Shown: one piece after another, positions 1 through 8,033 of the stretch | How positions within the stretch are numbered: the first letter of the stretch is position 1 | Layout: each line of letters opens with the position of its first letter | Assembly: GCA_045599345.1 (NCBI GenBank) | Contig: JAZRVV010000015.1 | Span: forward strand, 30,654-94,653 | Source: UBA1227 sp045599345 | GTDB lineage: Bacteria > Bacillota > Clostridia > Oscillospirales > Acutalibacteraceae | Length of the DNA stretch: 64,000 nucleotides | Direction: 5' to 3' | The notes under the pieces: model-generated | The model's input: the letters and a program-made list of their open reading frames with translations, nothing else | What the model was told of the DNA's origin: nothing | Database searches by the model: none | Position numbers and translations under genes: made by a program

Positions 1-193
1 TCTCGTTTAGCATGCCTTCAATTATGTGAAAAGCTTCTGCTTGAGCTGTCGCGCTTACAAAGTCTAGTTTTTCCTTGTGAAGCTCGCTTCCTGGTCGGTT
101 GGCTGCCTTTACAAGTGCCTCACGAACGAGGAGCTCAAATACACTGTCGCCAAGAAAGGCGAGGGTCAGTGGGCTGTACTGTGAATTATCCAT
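1..193 (-). CDS. mrnC: Mini-ribonuclease 3 (N-terminal part, cut by window edge)
   Basis: Reading the minus strand from the ATG at 193 gives an open frame to the window edge that starts MDNSQYSPLTLAFLGDSVFE and continues through SATAQAEAFH. This is the start of the Mini-III RNase family, a small RNase III-type catalytic domain without a dsRNA-binding domain that processes 23S rRNA precursors in Firmicutes. The LAFLGDSVFE segment carries the family's catalytic acidic signature. A GGGGG ribosome binding site overlaps the obg stop codon, with 9 bases between the obg stop and this start, so it is probably translated from the obg transcript. The C-terminal half lies outside the window. Confidence 0.85.
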   Translation of the reverse strand, partial: MDNSQYSPLTLAFLGDSVFELLVREALVKAANRPGSELHKEKLDFVSATAQAEAFHIIEGMLNE

Positions 194-202
194 AGTTTCC
201 CC

Positions 203-1480
203 CTATGGTACATAGTCGAATTCGATGTCGTAAATGTTTACTGTATCTCCCTCTTGGATTCCGCGCGCTTGGAGTTCTGCTTCTATTCCAGAACTTATCA
301 TTACGCGCTGGAGGTACTGGAGTGACTCATAGTCATCAAGGTCAACCTTGGAGAGAATAGGAATGAGCCATTCGCCCTCGACAACATAGTAGTCGGCATC
401 CTCCTTTGTAATGGTGAAGTTGCGGTTGCCTTTTTTCTTTTCATAGAACTCAAGTGGGATTTCCTCTGCCTCGTATTGCTTGATAGGAGGGAGGGTAGCA
501 AGCTTCGCTGCTACGGCATTTATGAGTTCTTTGGTGCCCTCTAAAATTGGAGCACAGATGCTGAAATATTCATAGCCTTGTTCCTCAACATAAGACTTGA
601 ATTTTTCAATCTGTTCATCACTTGCCATATCGGTTTTGTTGCCGGCAACAATCTGAGGGAGCTCTGCCATTTCAGGGTTGAATTTTATGAGTTCGGCGTT
701 GATTGTTTCGAAGTCCTCAATTGGGTCACGTCCTTCTGAGCCTGCGACGTCCACGATGTGGACGAGCATGCGACAGCGCTCAACGTGACGCAAGAAGTCA
801 TGGCCAAGGCCTATGCCATCGGCTGCGCCTTCGATAAGGCCTGGAATGTCGGCCATGACGAAGGAGGAACCTTCGCCCATAGACACAACGCCGAGAACTG
901 GTGTGATAGTTGTAAAGTGGTAATTACCAATGTTTGGCTTGGCCTCTGATACAACGGAGATGAGTGTTGATTTGCCAACATTTGGATATCCAAGGAGGCC
1001 AACATCAGCAAGGAGTTTGAGCTCGAGTTGAACTTCCCATTCCTCACCAGGCATACCATCTTTTGCAAAACGAGGAGTTTGGCGAGTAGGGGTTGCAAAG
1101 TGAACATTGCCCCAGCCACCTTTGCCGCCATGAGCTGCGATGAATTCATCTTCTGTGCTCATGTCTGCCATGATTACGCCGCTTTCAACCTCTCTAATTA
1201 TTGTACCGCGAGGCACGTCGATATAGAGGTCCTCACCCTTTTTGCCATTGCAATGTGAGCCTCTGCCATCTTCGCCGTTTCTTGCGGAATACTTCTTTTT
1301 ATAGCGGAAATCGGCGAGCGTCGAGAGGTTCGTGTTTACGCGAAAAATGATATTTCCGCCACGACCACCGTCGCCACCGTCAGGACCACCGGATGCTACA
1401 TACTTTTCACGATGAAAAGCAACAGCACCGTTTCCACCTTTACCAGCTTTTATTGTAATTTTCGCTATGTCTACAAACAT
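203..1480 (-). CDS. obg: GTPase Obg/CgtA
   Basis: Essential ribosome-associated GTPase involved in 50S assembly and stress control. The 425-residue protein has the three Obg parts in order: the glycine-rich Obg fold (about residues 1-158), the G domain, and the OCT domain at the C-terminus (about 340-425), which is found in Gram-positive Obg proteins. The G domain shows G1 GYPNVGKST at 164-172, G3 DIPG at 211-214 and G4 NKTD at 281-284. The start is supported by a GAGG ribosome binding site seven bases upstream. A minus-strand promoter lies about 40 bases upstream, and the Mini-III gene follows directly, so the two form an operon. Confidence 0.97.
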   Translation of the reverse strand: MFVDIAKITIKAGKGGNGAVAFHREKYVASGGPDGGDGGRGGNIIFRVNTNLSTLADFRYKKKYSARNGEDGRGSHCNGKKGEDLYIDVPRGTIIREVESGVIMADMSTEDEFIAAHGGKGGWGNVHFATPTRQTPRFAKDGMPGEEWEVQLELKLLADVGLLGYPNVGKSTLISVVSEAKPNIGNYHFTTITPVLGVVSMGEGSSFVMADIPGLIEGAADGIGLGHDFLRHVERCRMLVHIVDVAGSEGRDPIEDFETINAELIKFNPEMAELPQIVAGNKTDMASDEQIEKFKSYVEEQGYEYFSICAPILEGTKELINAVAAKLATLPPIKQYEAEEIPLEFYEKKKGNRNFTITKEDADYYVVEGEWLIPILSKVDLDDYESLQYLQRVMISSGIEAELQARGIQEGDTVNIYDIEFDYVP

Positions 1481-1519
1481 ATAAATACCTCAATGGGAAA
1501 TCTCCCAAAATTCGTTACT

Positions 1520-1548
1520 ATATTAATAGATATTATAAGGGTTGTCAA
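1520..1548 (-). promoter_or_regulatory. Sigma-A type promoter for obg
   Basis: On the minus strand TTGACA (1548-1543) and TAATAT (1525-1520) are separated by 17 bases, 40 bases upstream of the obg start. The -35 is consensus and the -10 is close to consensus. Confidence 0.65.
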
Positions 1549-1557
1549 TTTAATAAG

Positions 1558-1586
1558 TTGTAAAATAGAACAATTTATAGTAAAAT
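1558..1586 (+). promoter_or_regulatory. Candidate promoter of the 1632-6937 operon
   Basis: TTGTAA (1558-1563) and TAAAAT (1581-1586) are separated by 17 bases, 45 bases before the first gene. It lies back to back with the obg promoter. Confidence 0.5.
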
Positions 1587-1631
1587 TATTATTAGGAATG
1601 CGCAAAAGCGCTATGAAAGAAGGGCTTTAAG

Positions 1632-2345
1632 ATGAAGAAACTTTTAGCAATACTCCTATCATTAGTTTTAGCATTTTCATTTGCAGCTTGTTCAAAGGGC
1701 GATACAACCCCAAATACTGATGACCCACAAAAGGGTGAAAAGGTAGAGGTTACTGGCATTGGAACAACTGCAAAAATTACAATAACAGAGAACAAGCATG
1801 GCACTGGCACAATGCTCAACGATGCTAGGATACCAAGCTTTTCGGTAGATGGCGATAGCGAAGCAATCGCACAAATTAATGACCATGTCAAAGGAGAGGT
1901 TGGCGCTTTCTGTGATGAGGCGGCAGCAGAACCACTCCAGTACGCAGTAGCAGACACTGCAATAGTGGAAACTGACAGATACCTCTGTGCAGTAGTATTC
2001 TATGGCAGGCCACTTAGTGTTGGTATGGATCATGATACAGTAGCATCGTACGTATATGATAAATCAAGTGATAGCGAGGTGCTCCTCGATGATGCATTAA
2101 AGGTTGCTGGATATGATGCAGCACAGTTTGATTCACTTGTAACAAAATTGTTTAAGAGCAAGGGACTTGGCGAAGATTTACTCGAATCAAAAGTAGTAGG
2201 TTTTAGTTTCCTTCAAAATGGAATGCCGGAGTTCTTTGTATGTATTAGATATGACACTGGCGCAGATGAGATTATTGAACTTGTTAAAATCAACACAGAT
2301 ACAAAATCATTTGAACAGACATCTTACGCACAGTTTATAGCATAG
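1632..2345 (+). CDS. Secreted lipoprotein, possible DUF3298/RsiV-like fold
   Basis: A 237-residue protein with a lipoprotein signal: MKK, a hydrophobic stretch, and lipobox FAAC with the modified cysteine at residue 20. It should therefore be anchored on the outer face of the membrane. The mature part has an alternating pattern (paired strands, then a conserved-looking YVYD...LLDDAL segment) that resembles the DUF4163/DUF3298 domains of RsiV-type proteins. This is a resemblance only and no sigma factor gene sits beside it. An AGAAGGG ribosome binding site precedes the ATG. It heads a five-gene operon with gaps of 15 bases or less. Its specific function is unknown. Confidence 0.7.
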   Translation: MKKLLAILLSLVLAFSFAACSKGDTTPNTDDPQKGEKVEVTGIGTTAKITITENKHGTGTMLNDARIPSFSVDGDSEAIAQINDHVKGEVGAFCDEAAAEPLQYAVADTAIVETDRYLCAVVFYGRPLSVGMDHDTVASYVYDKSSDSEVLLDDALKVAGYDAAQFDSLVTKLFKSKGLGEDLLESKVVGFSFLQNGMPEFFVCIRYDTGADEIIELVKINTDTKSFEQTSYAQFIA

Positions 2346-2360
2346 TTTGGAGGTCATTAT

Positions 2361-3353
2361 ATGGCAGACGAAATTAAAAATGAGGTAACTGAAGTAGTAG
2401 AATCTACTGTGGCAGAAGAGCCAGAAATGGCAGCAGAAGTTGCTCCACAGAAGGACATCGATACTAAAGCTATCATTGATAATATCTTTGGCAGAAAGCC
2501 AACAGGTGAAGAAAAGGACGAGATTGATACAAGCAAGGTTAAGCGTCCAGAGAATATTTTCTCAAAGCCAATCCCTGTAACTCAGGACGATGAGGCGAAA
2601 AAGTCACGTCTCAAAATAGTTATTATCGAAGGCTTGCTCTTTGGCGCTTTTATCACTGCTATCACAGTTATCTATTCATTCTCGGGACTTGAACTCAAAC
2701 TTGATCCAGAAAATGGTGTCAATACTCCTTCGTTCTGGTTCTTCTTCTTTGTGTTCATTTTCTTCTCTGTTGTAATTGGTATCGGCGACTATTTCCTCAC
2801 AGAGCGCCGAGTAAACAATTACAACTCTAAGATGGCAGGTATCAATATCGACAGCGAGATTGACAACGAGATCGAAAAGGCTCTTGCTGCTCAAGAGGCT
2901 GAGGGCATCACACCAGAGGATGCTGCTGCAATGAATAGCTCTAATGGTGAGGAAAAGCCACTCATCGATATTAGATGTGTAGCAGGCGAAGAATCCTTAA
3001 CTGACAAGGTCCTTGAGGCCTATGTTAATGATGAAAAGGTTGGTTTGATCCAGTCTTGTAAAGGTATTATACTTGACAGCAACGGATTTGAAACTCCAAT
3101 TCTCAAGGTTTGTGGGCTTCAAGCAAACGAAGGAGACTTTAAAAACGGCGTAGTTATGGAGCTTATCGGTGGACTCAAGAAATTTGCTGCTGACAACACA
3201 CTCGCTGCTGTTGCTATTCCAAAGTCGGTTTATGGCGACTTGGTGCTCAACGTTTCTGGAGCAGAAAAATTCGGTATTACTTACGGTGAGGAATTAAAAA
3301 TTCAAGAAGCATATCCTGGTGCTTTGATGGGAATCAAAGGTGAACTTAAGTGA
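2361..3353 (+). CDS. Unknown membrane protein with acidic N-terminus and two membrane segments
   Basis: A 330-residue protein I do not recognise. Residues 1 to about 85 are charged, rich in Glu, Asp and Lys, and probably disordered in the cytoplasm. Two hydrophobic helices follow (about 87-108 and 125-148; the second is very rich in Phe). A soluble C-terminal half of about 180 residues begins after another acidic linker. Both termini are predicted to face the cytoplasm. It lies 15 bases after the lipoprotein gene and overlaps the CDF exporter gene by four bases (GTGA), so it is translationally coupled to that exporter. A role in envelope or metal homeostasis is a guess from context only. Confidence 0.75.
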   Translation: MADEIKNEVTEVVESTVAEEPEMAAEVAPQKDIDTKAIIDNIFGRKPTGEEKDEIDTSKVKRPENIFSKPIPVTQDDEAKKSRLKIVIIEGLLFGAFITAITVIYSFSGLELKLDPENGVNTPSFWFFFFVFIFFSVVIGIGDYFLTERRVNNYNSKMAGINIDSEIDNEIEKALAAQEAEGITPEDAAAMNSSNGEEKPLIDIRCVAGEESLTDKVLEAYVNDEKVGLIQSCKGIILDSNGFETPILKVCGLQANEGDFKNGVVMELIGGLKKFAADNTLAAVAIPKSVYGDLVLNVSGAEKFGITYGEELKIQEAYPGALMGIKGELK

Positions 3354-4513
3354 TTAGTATACTTTCAAAAATTTTCATAAAAGATGCTAATGATTTCACA
3401 AGCCCGGCTATACGCCGGGCTTATGGTACTTTATGTAGCATTGTTGGCATTTTCCTTAACATTTTGATGTTTGCTGGTAAGTACATCGCTGGTACTATTG
3501 CAAACTCTGTTTCTATTACAGCTGATGCGTTTAACAACTTATCAGATGCCGGTAGTTCTATCATTACATTATTTGGATTTAGGCTTGCTGGACGCAAACC
3601 TGATCCAGACCATCCTTTTGGACATGGAAGGATAGAATATCTCTCCGGTCTTGCTGTATCGCTCCTTATCCTTTTGATGGGATTTGAGCTTATGAAGTCT
3701 TCTGTGACAAAGCTCATACATCCAGAGCCAGTTGAGGCAAGCCTGCTTGCTGGTGGCATAATGGTTGCTTCTATCTTGATTAAGGTTTATATGGCGTTTT
3801 ATAACAAGTCAATAGGTAAAAAGATTGATAGCGCAGCTATGGCTGCCGTTGCGGCTGACTCTCTTTCAGATACAATTTCAACTTTGGTTGTTTTGATTTC
3901 AATGATACTTTCAAAGTTTATCGATTTCCCAATCGATGCGGTTGCAGGTATCTTTGTAGCAATTCTTATCCTAAAGACTGGCATTGAATCGGTTCGTGAC
4001 ACAGTGGCACCGTTACTTGGCCAGGCGCCGGACCCAGAACTTGTCAAGCAGATTGAAACCATAGTAATGAAGCAGGAGCATATTGTTGGCATTCATGACT
4101 TTATAGTACATGACTATGGCCCAGGCAGGCTTTTTGTTTCACTTCATGCAGAGGTTCCAGGTGATGTTGATATTTTTGAACTTCACGATGAAATAGACAA
4201 TGCCGAATTTGAACTTCGTGATGCTATTGGTTGTGAGCCTACCATTCATATGGATCCAATCGATTTAAACAACGAGCACCTTGCAGAGCTCAAAGAAAAG
4301 GTTGCGCAAATACTCAAGGAATATGATGAGTCACTTACTTTCCATGATTTCAGAATGGTGCCAGGTGAGACTCATACAAACTTGATTTTTGATGTAGTTG
4401 TACCTGCAAAGTACAAAAAGCCAAATGAGCAGGTAAACAGGGAACTTAGAGAAATTATCCACAATGAAATCGATTGTCTCGCCGTAATAATGGTTGAGCA
4501 ATCATACGTATAG
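3350..4513 (+). CDS. Cation diffusion facilitator (CDF) metal efflux protein, possibly Mn2+ type
   Basis: A 387-residue integral membrane exporter of the CDF family (proton-coupled efflux of divalent metals). The N-terminal half has six hydrophobic helices. The transport-site motifs are visible: in helix 2 ADAFNNLSDA gives an N-x3-D pair, and in helix 5 AADSLSDT gives a D-x3-D pair. An N-D-D-D site is the pattern described for manganese-selective CDFs such as MntE, whereas zinc types use H/D-D-H-D, so Mn2+ is a reasonable but unproven substrate. The tail is about 80 residues longer than in a typical 300-residue CDF and carries a second cytoplasmic alpha/beta segment. The start is GTG, overlapping the previous stop by four bases. 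Confidence 0.88.
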   Translation: MISILSKIFIKDANDFTSPAIRRAYGTLCSIVGIFLNILMFAGKYIAGTIANSVSITADAFNNLSDAGSSIITLFGFRLAGRKPDPDHPFGHGRIEYLSGLAVSLLILLMGFELMKSSVTKLIHPEPVEASLLAGGIMVASILIKVYMAFYNKSIGKKIDSAAMAAVAADSLSDTISTLVVLISMILSKFIDFPIDAVAGIFVAILILKTGIESVRDTVAPLLGQAPDPELVKQIETIVMKQEHIVGIHDFIVHDYGPGRLFVSLHAEVPGDVDIFELHDEIDNAEFELRDAIGCEPTIHMDPIDLNNEHLAELKEKVAQILKEYDESLTFHDFRMVPGETHTNLIFDVVVPAKYKKPNEQVNRELREIIHNEIDCLAVIMVEQSYV

Positions 4514-4525
4514 TTGGTGAAAGTT

Positions 4526-5554
4526 ATGGCAGAAGAAAAGCTTAATTACAAAATAGTATTGCCTGATGTAGACACGCTTTCAAGTGGCAAGGAAGACCTT
4601 GATTTGGAGCCACTTGAGCAATTTGGACGCATAGTATCGCTTGGCACATCAGAGCAGGACAAGGTATTGCAAGAGGTAAAGGATGCCGATGCAATCCTTG
4701 TAAACAAAATTGAAATTAACGAGGATCTCCTTGGTGAGAACCCAAGTGTTAAATTTGTTGGACTCTTTGCAACAGGGTACAACAATGTTGATCTTGAGTA
4801 CTGCAATGCGCATGGCATTACTGTGTGCAACGTGCCTACTTATTCAACCAATGCAGTTGCACAGCAGACATTTGCATTTATTCTTGAGCATTACTCAAAT
4901 CTCTCAAAGTATAACAACTTTGTGCAAGAGGGCGGATGGGTGAACTCTGGTACTTTTGCACCGTTTGTTTTCCCATTGTCTGAGCTCAGTTCCAAGACAA
5001 TCGGCCTTATAGGCTATGGCAAGATAGGCCATCAAGTGGCCAAGATTGCACGCGCCTTTGGCATGGATGTCCTTGTGTATACAAGGAGCTATGAACAGGC
5101 AAAGAGTGCAGGCGACAATACCGCACTTGAGGGCTTCTTGGACCGTGCCGACAGGGATGTGACATTTGTTACACTTGATAACCTTCTTCGTCACTCTGAT
5201 ATAGTAAGTGTGCATTGCCCACTGAACCCAGAGTCAACGGGCCTCATTAATCGTGAGACAATTTCTAAAATGCGTGATGGAGCATTTTTTGTTAACACTT
5301 CACGTGGTCCAATCGTAAATGAGCAGGACCTTCGTGATGCGCTTGACTCGGGCAAGCTTTCTGGTGCTGGTGTCGATGTTGTATCAATTGAGCCTATGGA
5401 CAAGGATTGTCCACTCCTTGGCGCGCCTAATTGTATGATTACTCCACATGTTGCTTGGTGTCCAAAAGAGACACGCCAGAGGCTCCTTTCTGAAGTAATT
5501 AGAAATTATAAATCTTTCCTTGCTGGCAAGCCAGTGAATACTGTAACAAAGTAA
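4526..5554 (+). CDS. D-2-hydroxyacid dehydrogenase, glycerate/hydroxypyruvate reductase-like
   Basis: NAD-dependent oxidoreductase of the D-isomer 2-hydroxyacid dehydrogenase family. The Rossmann motif GYGKIGHQ and the catalytic triad are visible: Arg in TSRGPIVN, Glu in SIEPMD and His in TPHVAWCP. The N-terminal catalytic part has CNVPTYSTNAVAQ, typical of the HprA/glycerate dehydrogenase branch. There is a short insertion (around GFLDRADRDV) before the LDNLL segment that typical members lack. I chose the ATG at 4526, which has GGTGA five bases upstream, over an upstream in-frame TTG at 4514. It is the fourth gene of the operon. The exact substrate cannot be told from sequence. Confidence 0.88.
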   Translation: MAEEKLNYKIVLPDVDTLSSGKEDLDLEPLEQFGRIVSLGTSEQDKVLQEVKDADAILVNKIEINEDLLGENPSVKFVGLFATGYNNVDLEYCNAHGITVCNVPTYSTNAVAQQTFAFILEHYSNLSKYNNFVQEGGWVNSGTFAPFVFPLSELSSKTIGLIGYGKIGHQVAKIARAFGMDVLVYTRSYEQAKSAGDNTALEGFLDRADRDVTFVTLDNLLRHSDIVSVHCPLNPESTGLINRETISKMRDGAFFVNTSRGPIVNEQDLRDALDSGKLSGAGVDVVSIEPMDKDCPLLGAPNCMITPHVAWCPKETRQRLLSEVIRNYKSFLAGKPVNTVTK

Positions 5555-5566
5555 GAGGTTTATTAG

Positions 5567-6937
5567 ATGAAATATGATGTAGCAATCATTGGTGCGGGTC
5601 CTGGTGGTATCTTTTCTGCATATGAATTTATGAAGAAGGCACCAGAACTCAAAGTTGCTGTTTTTGAAGCTGGATATCCACTTGAAAAACGCAAATGCCC
5701 AATTGATGGTGATAAAATAAAAACTTGTATAAACTGCAACACATGTGCAATCATGAATGGCTTTGGTGGAGCGGGTGCCTTTTCAGATGGCAAGTACAAC
5801 ATCACCAATGACTTTGGTGGTACACTCTATGAGTACATTGGCCGTGAAAAGGCGATAGAGCTCATGGAATACGTTGATGAAATCAACATGACCTATGGTG
5901 GCCGTGGTACCAAGATGTATTCGACTGCTGGTTCAGAGTTTAAAAAACTCTGTATGCAGAACAATTTGACACTTCTCAATGCCTCGGTACGTCACCTTGG
6001 CACAGATATAAACTATGTTGTTCTTGAAAACTTATACAACGAACTCAAGGACAAGATAGATTTCTTCTTCCACAGACCAGTTCTCAAACTTGAGAAACTC
6101 TCTGACGGCTATAAACTCTTTACAAAAGATAGTCAAGTAGAGTGCAGCCAGTGCATCATCTCAGTGGGCCGATCAGGTTCTAAATGGATGGAAAATATAT
6201 GTAAAGAATTGAATATAGGTACTCATTCTAACCGTGTTGATATAGGTGTCAGAGTGGAGCTCCCGGCTCTTATCTTTGAACACTTAACAAGTGAACTTTA
6301 TGAGTCCAAGATTGTATATCAAACTGAAAAGTTTGAGGACCACGTCCGTACCTTCTGTATGAACCCGTATGGTGCTGTCGTTAACGAGAATACCAACGGT
6401 ATTGTTACCGTTAACGGACACTCATACGAGGACCCAGAAAAGCACACTGAGAATACAAACTTTGCGCTCCTCGTATCCAAGCATTTTTCAGAGCCTTTCA
6501 AAGACTCGAACGGATACGGCGAGTCCATTGCAAGGCTTTCTAACATGCTTGGCGGCGGCGTTATTGTACAGCGCTTTGGTGATTTAGAGCGTGGTCGCCG
6601 TAGCAACGCTAAGCGTATTTTGGAGAACACAGTTCGTCCAACGCTTAACGCAACACCTGGCGACCTCTCGCTAGTGCTTCCAAAGCGCATCCTCGATGGC
6701 ATCATCGAGATGATCTATGCGCTTGATAAAATTGCACCAGGAACAGCAAATGAGGATACACTACTTTACGGAGTGGAAGTAAAGTTCTATAATATGGAGG
6801 TTGAGCTTGATAACAACCTCGAGACATGTCACAAGGGTCTCTATGTTATCGGTGATGGCTCTGGTGTAACCCACAGCCTTTCACACGCGTCAGCATCCGG
6901 TGTCTTTGTTGCGAACAAGATTATCGAGAATAAATAA
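5567..6937 (+). CDS. FAD-dependent dehydrogenase, COG2509 type
   Basis: A 456-residue flavoprotein. The N-terminal dinucleotide-binding motif is GAGPGGIFSAYE (residues 8-19), and a second FAD-contacting motif VIGDGSG lies near the C-terminus. The cluster CINCNTCAIMNGFGGAG (about residues 46-62) with the preceding CPIDGD is characteristic of the uncharacterised COG2509 dehydrogenases that are widespread in Clostridia. Their physiological substrate is unknown. It lies 12 bases downstream of the 2-hydroxyacid dehydrogenase gene and ends the operon, being followed by a hairpin at 6943. Confidence 0.88.
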   Translation: MKYDVAIIGAGPGGIFSAYEFMKKAPELKVAVFEAGYPLEKRKCPIDGDKIKTCINCNTCAIMNGFGGAGAFSDGKYNITNDFGGTLYEYIGREKAIELMEYVDEINMTYGGRGTKMYSTAGSEFKKLCMQNNLTLLNASVRHLGTDINYVVLENLYNELKDKIDFFFHRPVLKLEKLSDGYKLFTKDSQVECSQCIISVGRSGSKWMENICKELNIGTHSNRVDIGVRVELPALIFEHLTSELYESKIVYQTEKFEDHVRTFCMNPYGAVVNENTNGIVTVNGHSYEDPEKHTENTNFALLVSKHFSEPFKDSNGYGESIARLSNMLGGGVIVQRFGDLERGRRSNAKRILENTVRPTLNATPGDLSLVLPKRILDGIIEMIYALDKIAPGTANEDTLLYGVEVKFYNMEVELDNNLETCHKGLYVIGDGSGVTHSLSHASASGVFVANKIIENK

Positions 6938-6942
6938 AAAAC

Positions 6943-6970
6943 GCTGCAAGGGCAACCTTGCAGCTTATAT
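6943..6970 (+). terminator. Hairpin at operon end, before tRNA-Ser
   Basis: A 9-bp stem GCTGCAAGG/CCTTGCAGC with a GCAA tetraloop, followed by TTATAT. The T-run is short, so it may be a weak terminator or a processing site in front of the tRNA. Confidence 0.55.
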
Positions 6971-7061
6971 GGAGAGTTATCGAAGTGGTCATAACGGGGC
7001 TGACTCGAAATCAGTTAGCGGGTAACACCGCCCAAGGGTTCGAATCCCTTACTCTCCGCCA
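6971..7061 (+). tRNA. tRNA-Ser (anticodon CGA)
   Basis: A class II tRNA with the acceptor stem GGAGAGT/ACTCTCC, discriminator G and encoded CCA at 7059-7061. The anticodon arm is GCTGA-CTCGAAA-TCAGT, placing CGA at the anticodon, which decodes UCG. A long variable arm (AGCGGG...CCGCCC region) and the T-arm AGGGTTCGAATCCCT are present, as expected for tRNA-Ser. No promoter of its own is evident between the hairpin at 6943 and the gene, so it may depend on readthrough. Confidence 0.95.
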
Positions 7062-7065
7062 AGTA

Positions 7066-7096
7066 AGGAGAAGCCATGTGCTTCTCCTATTTTTTT
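7066..7096 (+). terminator. Rho-independent terminator after tRNA-Ser
   Basis: Stem AGGAGAAGC/GCTTCTCCT (9 bp) with a five-base loop, followed by a seven-T run starting at 7090. Confidence 0.85.
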
Positions 7097-7106
7097 CGAA
7101 AAAGTG

Positions 7107-7136
7107 TTGACACACAAAAATAAATTGTGTACAATT
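7107..7136 (+). promoter_or_regulatory. Glutathione peroxidase promoter with OhrR-type operator
   Basis: TTGACA (7107-7112) and TACAAT (7130-7135) are 17 bases apart. The perfect inverted repeat AATTGT-GT-ACAATT at 7123-7136 covers the -10 box. The same repeat with TT in the centre covers the -10 box of the OhrR gene at 7991-8004. A protein bound here would block RNA polymerase, so this is the expected operator of the OhrR-like repressor encoded at 8034. A further half-site-rich stretch (ATTGC-AA-GCAAT, 7139-7150) follows. Confidence 0.75.
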
Positions 7137-7204
7137 CAATTGCAAGCAATCGAAATTGCTTCGAAAAGAATAGACGTAGTTAATGAAAGAAAGGAAGTAG
7201 CAAT

Positions 7205-7681
7205 ATGGCTAAATTTTATGATCTTCACGCAAATGACAACAAAGGCGCAGATGTATGTATGAAAGAGTACGAGGGAAAAGTACTCTTGGTTGTAAATACA
7301 GCAACAGGATGTGGCTTTACACCACAGTATGAGGGCCTTCAGGAAATTTATGAAAAGTATCAAGCAAGAGGTTTTGAGATCTTAGATTTCCCATGTAACC
7401 AGTTTGCGGGACAGGCTCCTGGCACTGGTGAAGAGATAGAAGATTTTTGTCAATCACGCTATGGTGTCACATTTAGACAATTTGAAAAGATTGATGTAAA
7501 CGGTCCAAAGGAGCATCCAATTTATAAGTATTTAAAGAGTGAGCAGGGCGGCTTACTTTCATCTGCTATTAAGTGGAATTTTACAAAATTCCTTATTGAT
7601 AGGGATGGTAATGTTGTTGATCGCTTTGGCCCAGCTGATTCACCAAAGAAAATTGAGTCAGCAATAGCTGCATTGCTTTAA
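7205..7681 (+). CDS. Glutathione peroxidase family peroxiredoxin (Cys type)
   Basis: Thiol peroxidase of the GPx family (158 residues, normal length), expected in the cytoplasm. The active-site motif NTATGCGFTPQYEGL places the peroxidatic cysteine at residue 36, encoded by TGT and not by a selenocysteine TGA. FPCNQFAGQ (about 62-70) supplies the conserved Gln, and KWNFTKF supplies the Trp and Asn of the catalytic tetrad. EDFCQ carries the likely resolving cysteine, as in thioredoxin-dependent bacterial members. AAAGGAAG lies just upstream of the start. The promoter carries the OhrR-type palindrome, so induction by organic peroxides is inferred. The TSCPD gene follows 23 bases later. Confidence 0.94.
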   Translation: MAKFYDLHANDNKGADVCMKEYEGKVLLVVNTATGCGFTPQYEGLQEIYEKYQARGFEILDFPCNQFAGQAPGTGEEIEDFCQSRYGVTFRQFEKIDVNGPKEHPIYKYLKSEQGGLLSSAIKWNFTKFLIDRDGNVVDRFGPADSPKKIESAIAALL

Positions 7682-7704
7682 TTTTGAAAGAGAGGTTTTC
7701 TACC

Positions 7705-7950
7705 ATGGAGTTTATTTATGAGACAGAAGGCACATGTGCTTCTCACATTAAGTTTGATATAGAAGACAATAGAATTTATAACCTCGAGTTTATTGGGGGC
7801 TGTAACGGTAACTTGAAAGCCATATCAAAAGTATGCGAAGGCATGACAGTTGATGAAATTGAAAATCAGTTTGCTGGTATTACTTGTGGAAGAAAGCCAA
7901 CTTCATGCACAGATCAACTTGCAAAGGCTGTTCGTGCCGCTGCAAAGTGA
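7705..7950 (+). CDS. Small TSCPD-domain protein
   Basis: An 81-residue protein matching the stand-alone TSCPD family (TIGR03905-like), whose domain also forms the C-terminus of B12-dependent ribonucleotide reductases. Visible motifs are GGCNGNLKAISK and CGRKPTSCTDQLAKA; the name-giving TSCPD is TSCTD here. Cysteines at the start (GTCAS) and in both motifs suggest a redox or metal-related role, but no function is established for the stand-alone form. I chose the ATG at 7705, with AGAGG nine bases upstream, over an in-frame TTG at 7684. It is probably co-transcribed with the peroxidase. Confidence 0.85.
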   Translation: MEFIYETEGTCASHIKFDIEDNRIYNLEFIGGCNGNLKAISKVCEGMTVDEIENQFAGITCGRKPTSCTDQLAKAVRAAAK

Positions 7951-7974
7951 TTGCTTTATAACTCATAGCCCCCC

Positions 7975-8004
7975 TTGAAATTAGTCTTCAAATTGTTTAC
8001 AATT
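7975..8004 (+). promoter_or_regulatory. ohrR promoter with autoregulatory operator
   Basis: TTGAAA (7975-7980) and TACAAT (7998-8003) are 17 bases apart. The perfect palindrome AATTGT-TT-ACAATT at 7991-8004 overlaps the -10 box exactly as in the peroxidase promoter. This supports autorepression by the OhrR-like protein encoded 30 bases downstream. Confidence 0.75.
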
Positions 8005-8033
8005 ATTTAGTAATTTTATTTTGGAGGTAAAGT

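Noticed and set aside
7205..7681. Selenocysteine form of the glutathione peroxidase
   Set aside because: The active-site codon for residue 36 is TGT, and there is no in-frame TGA.
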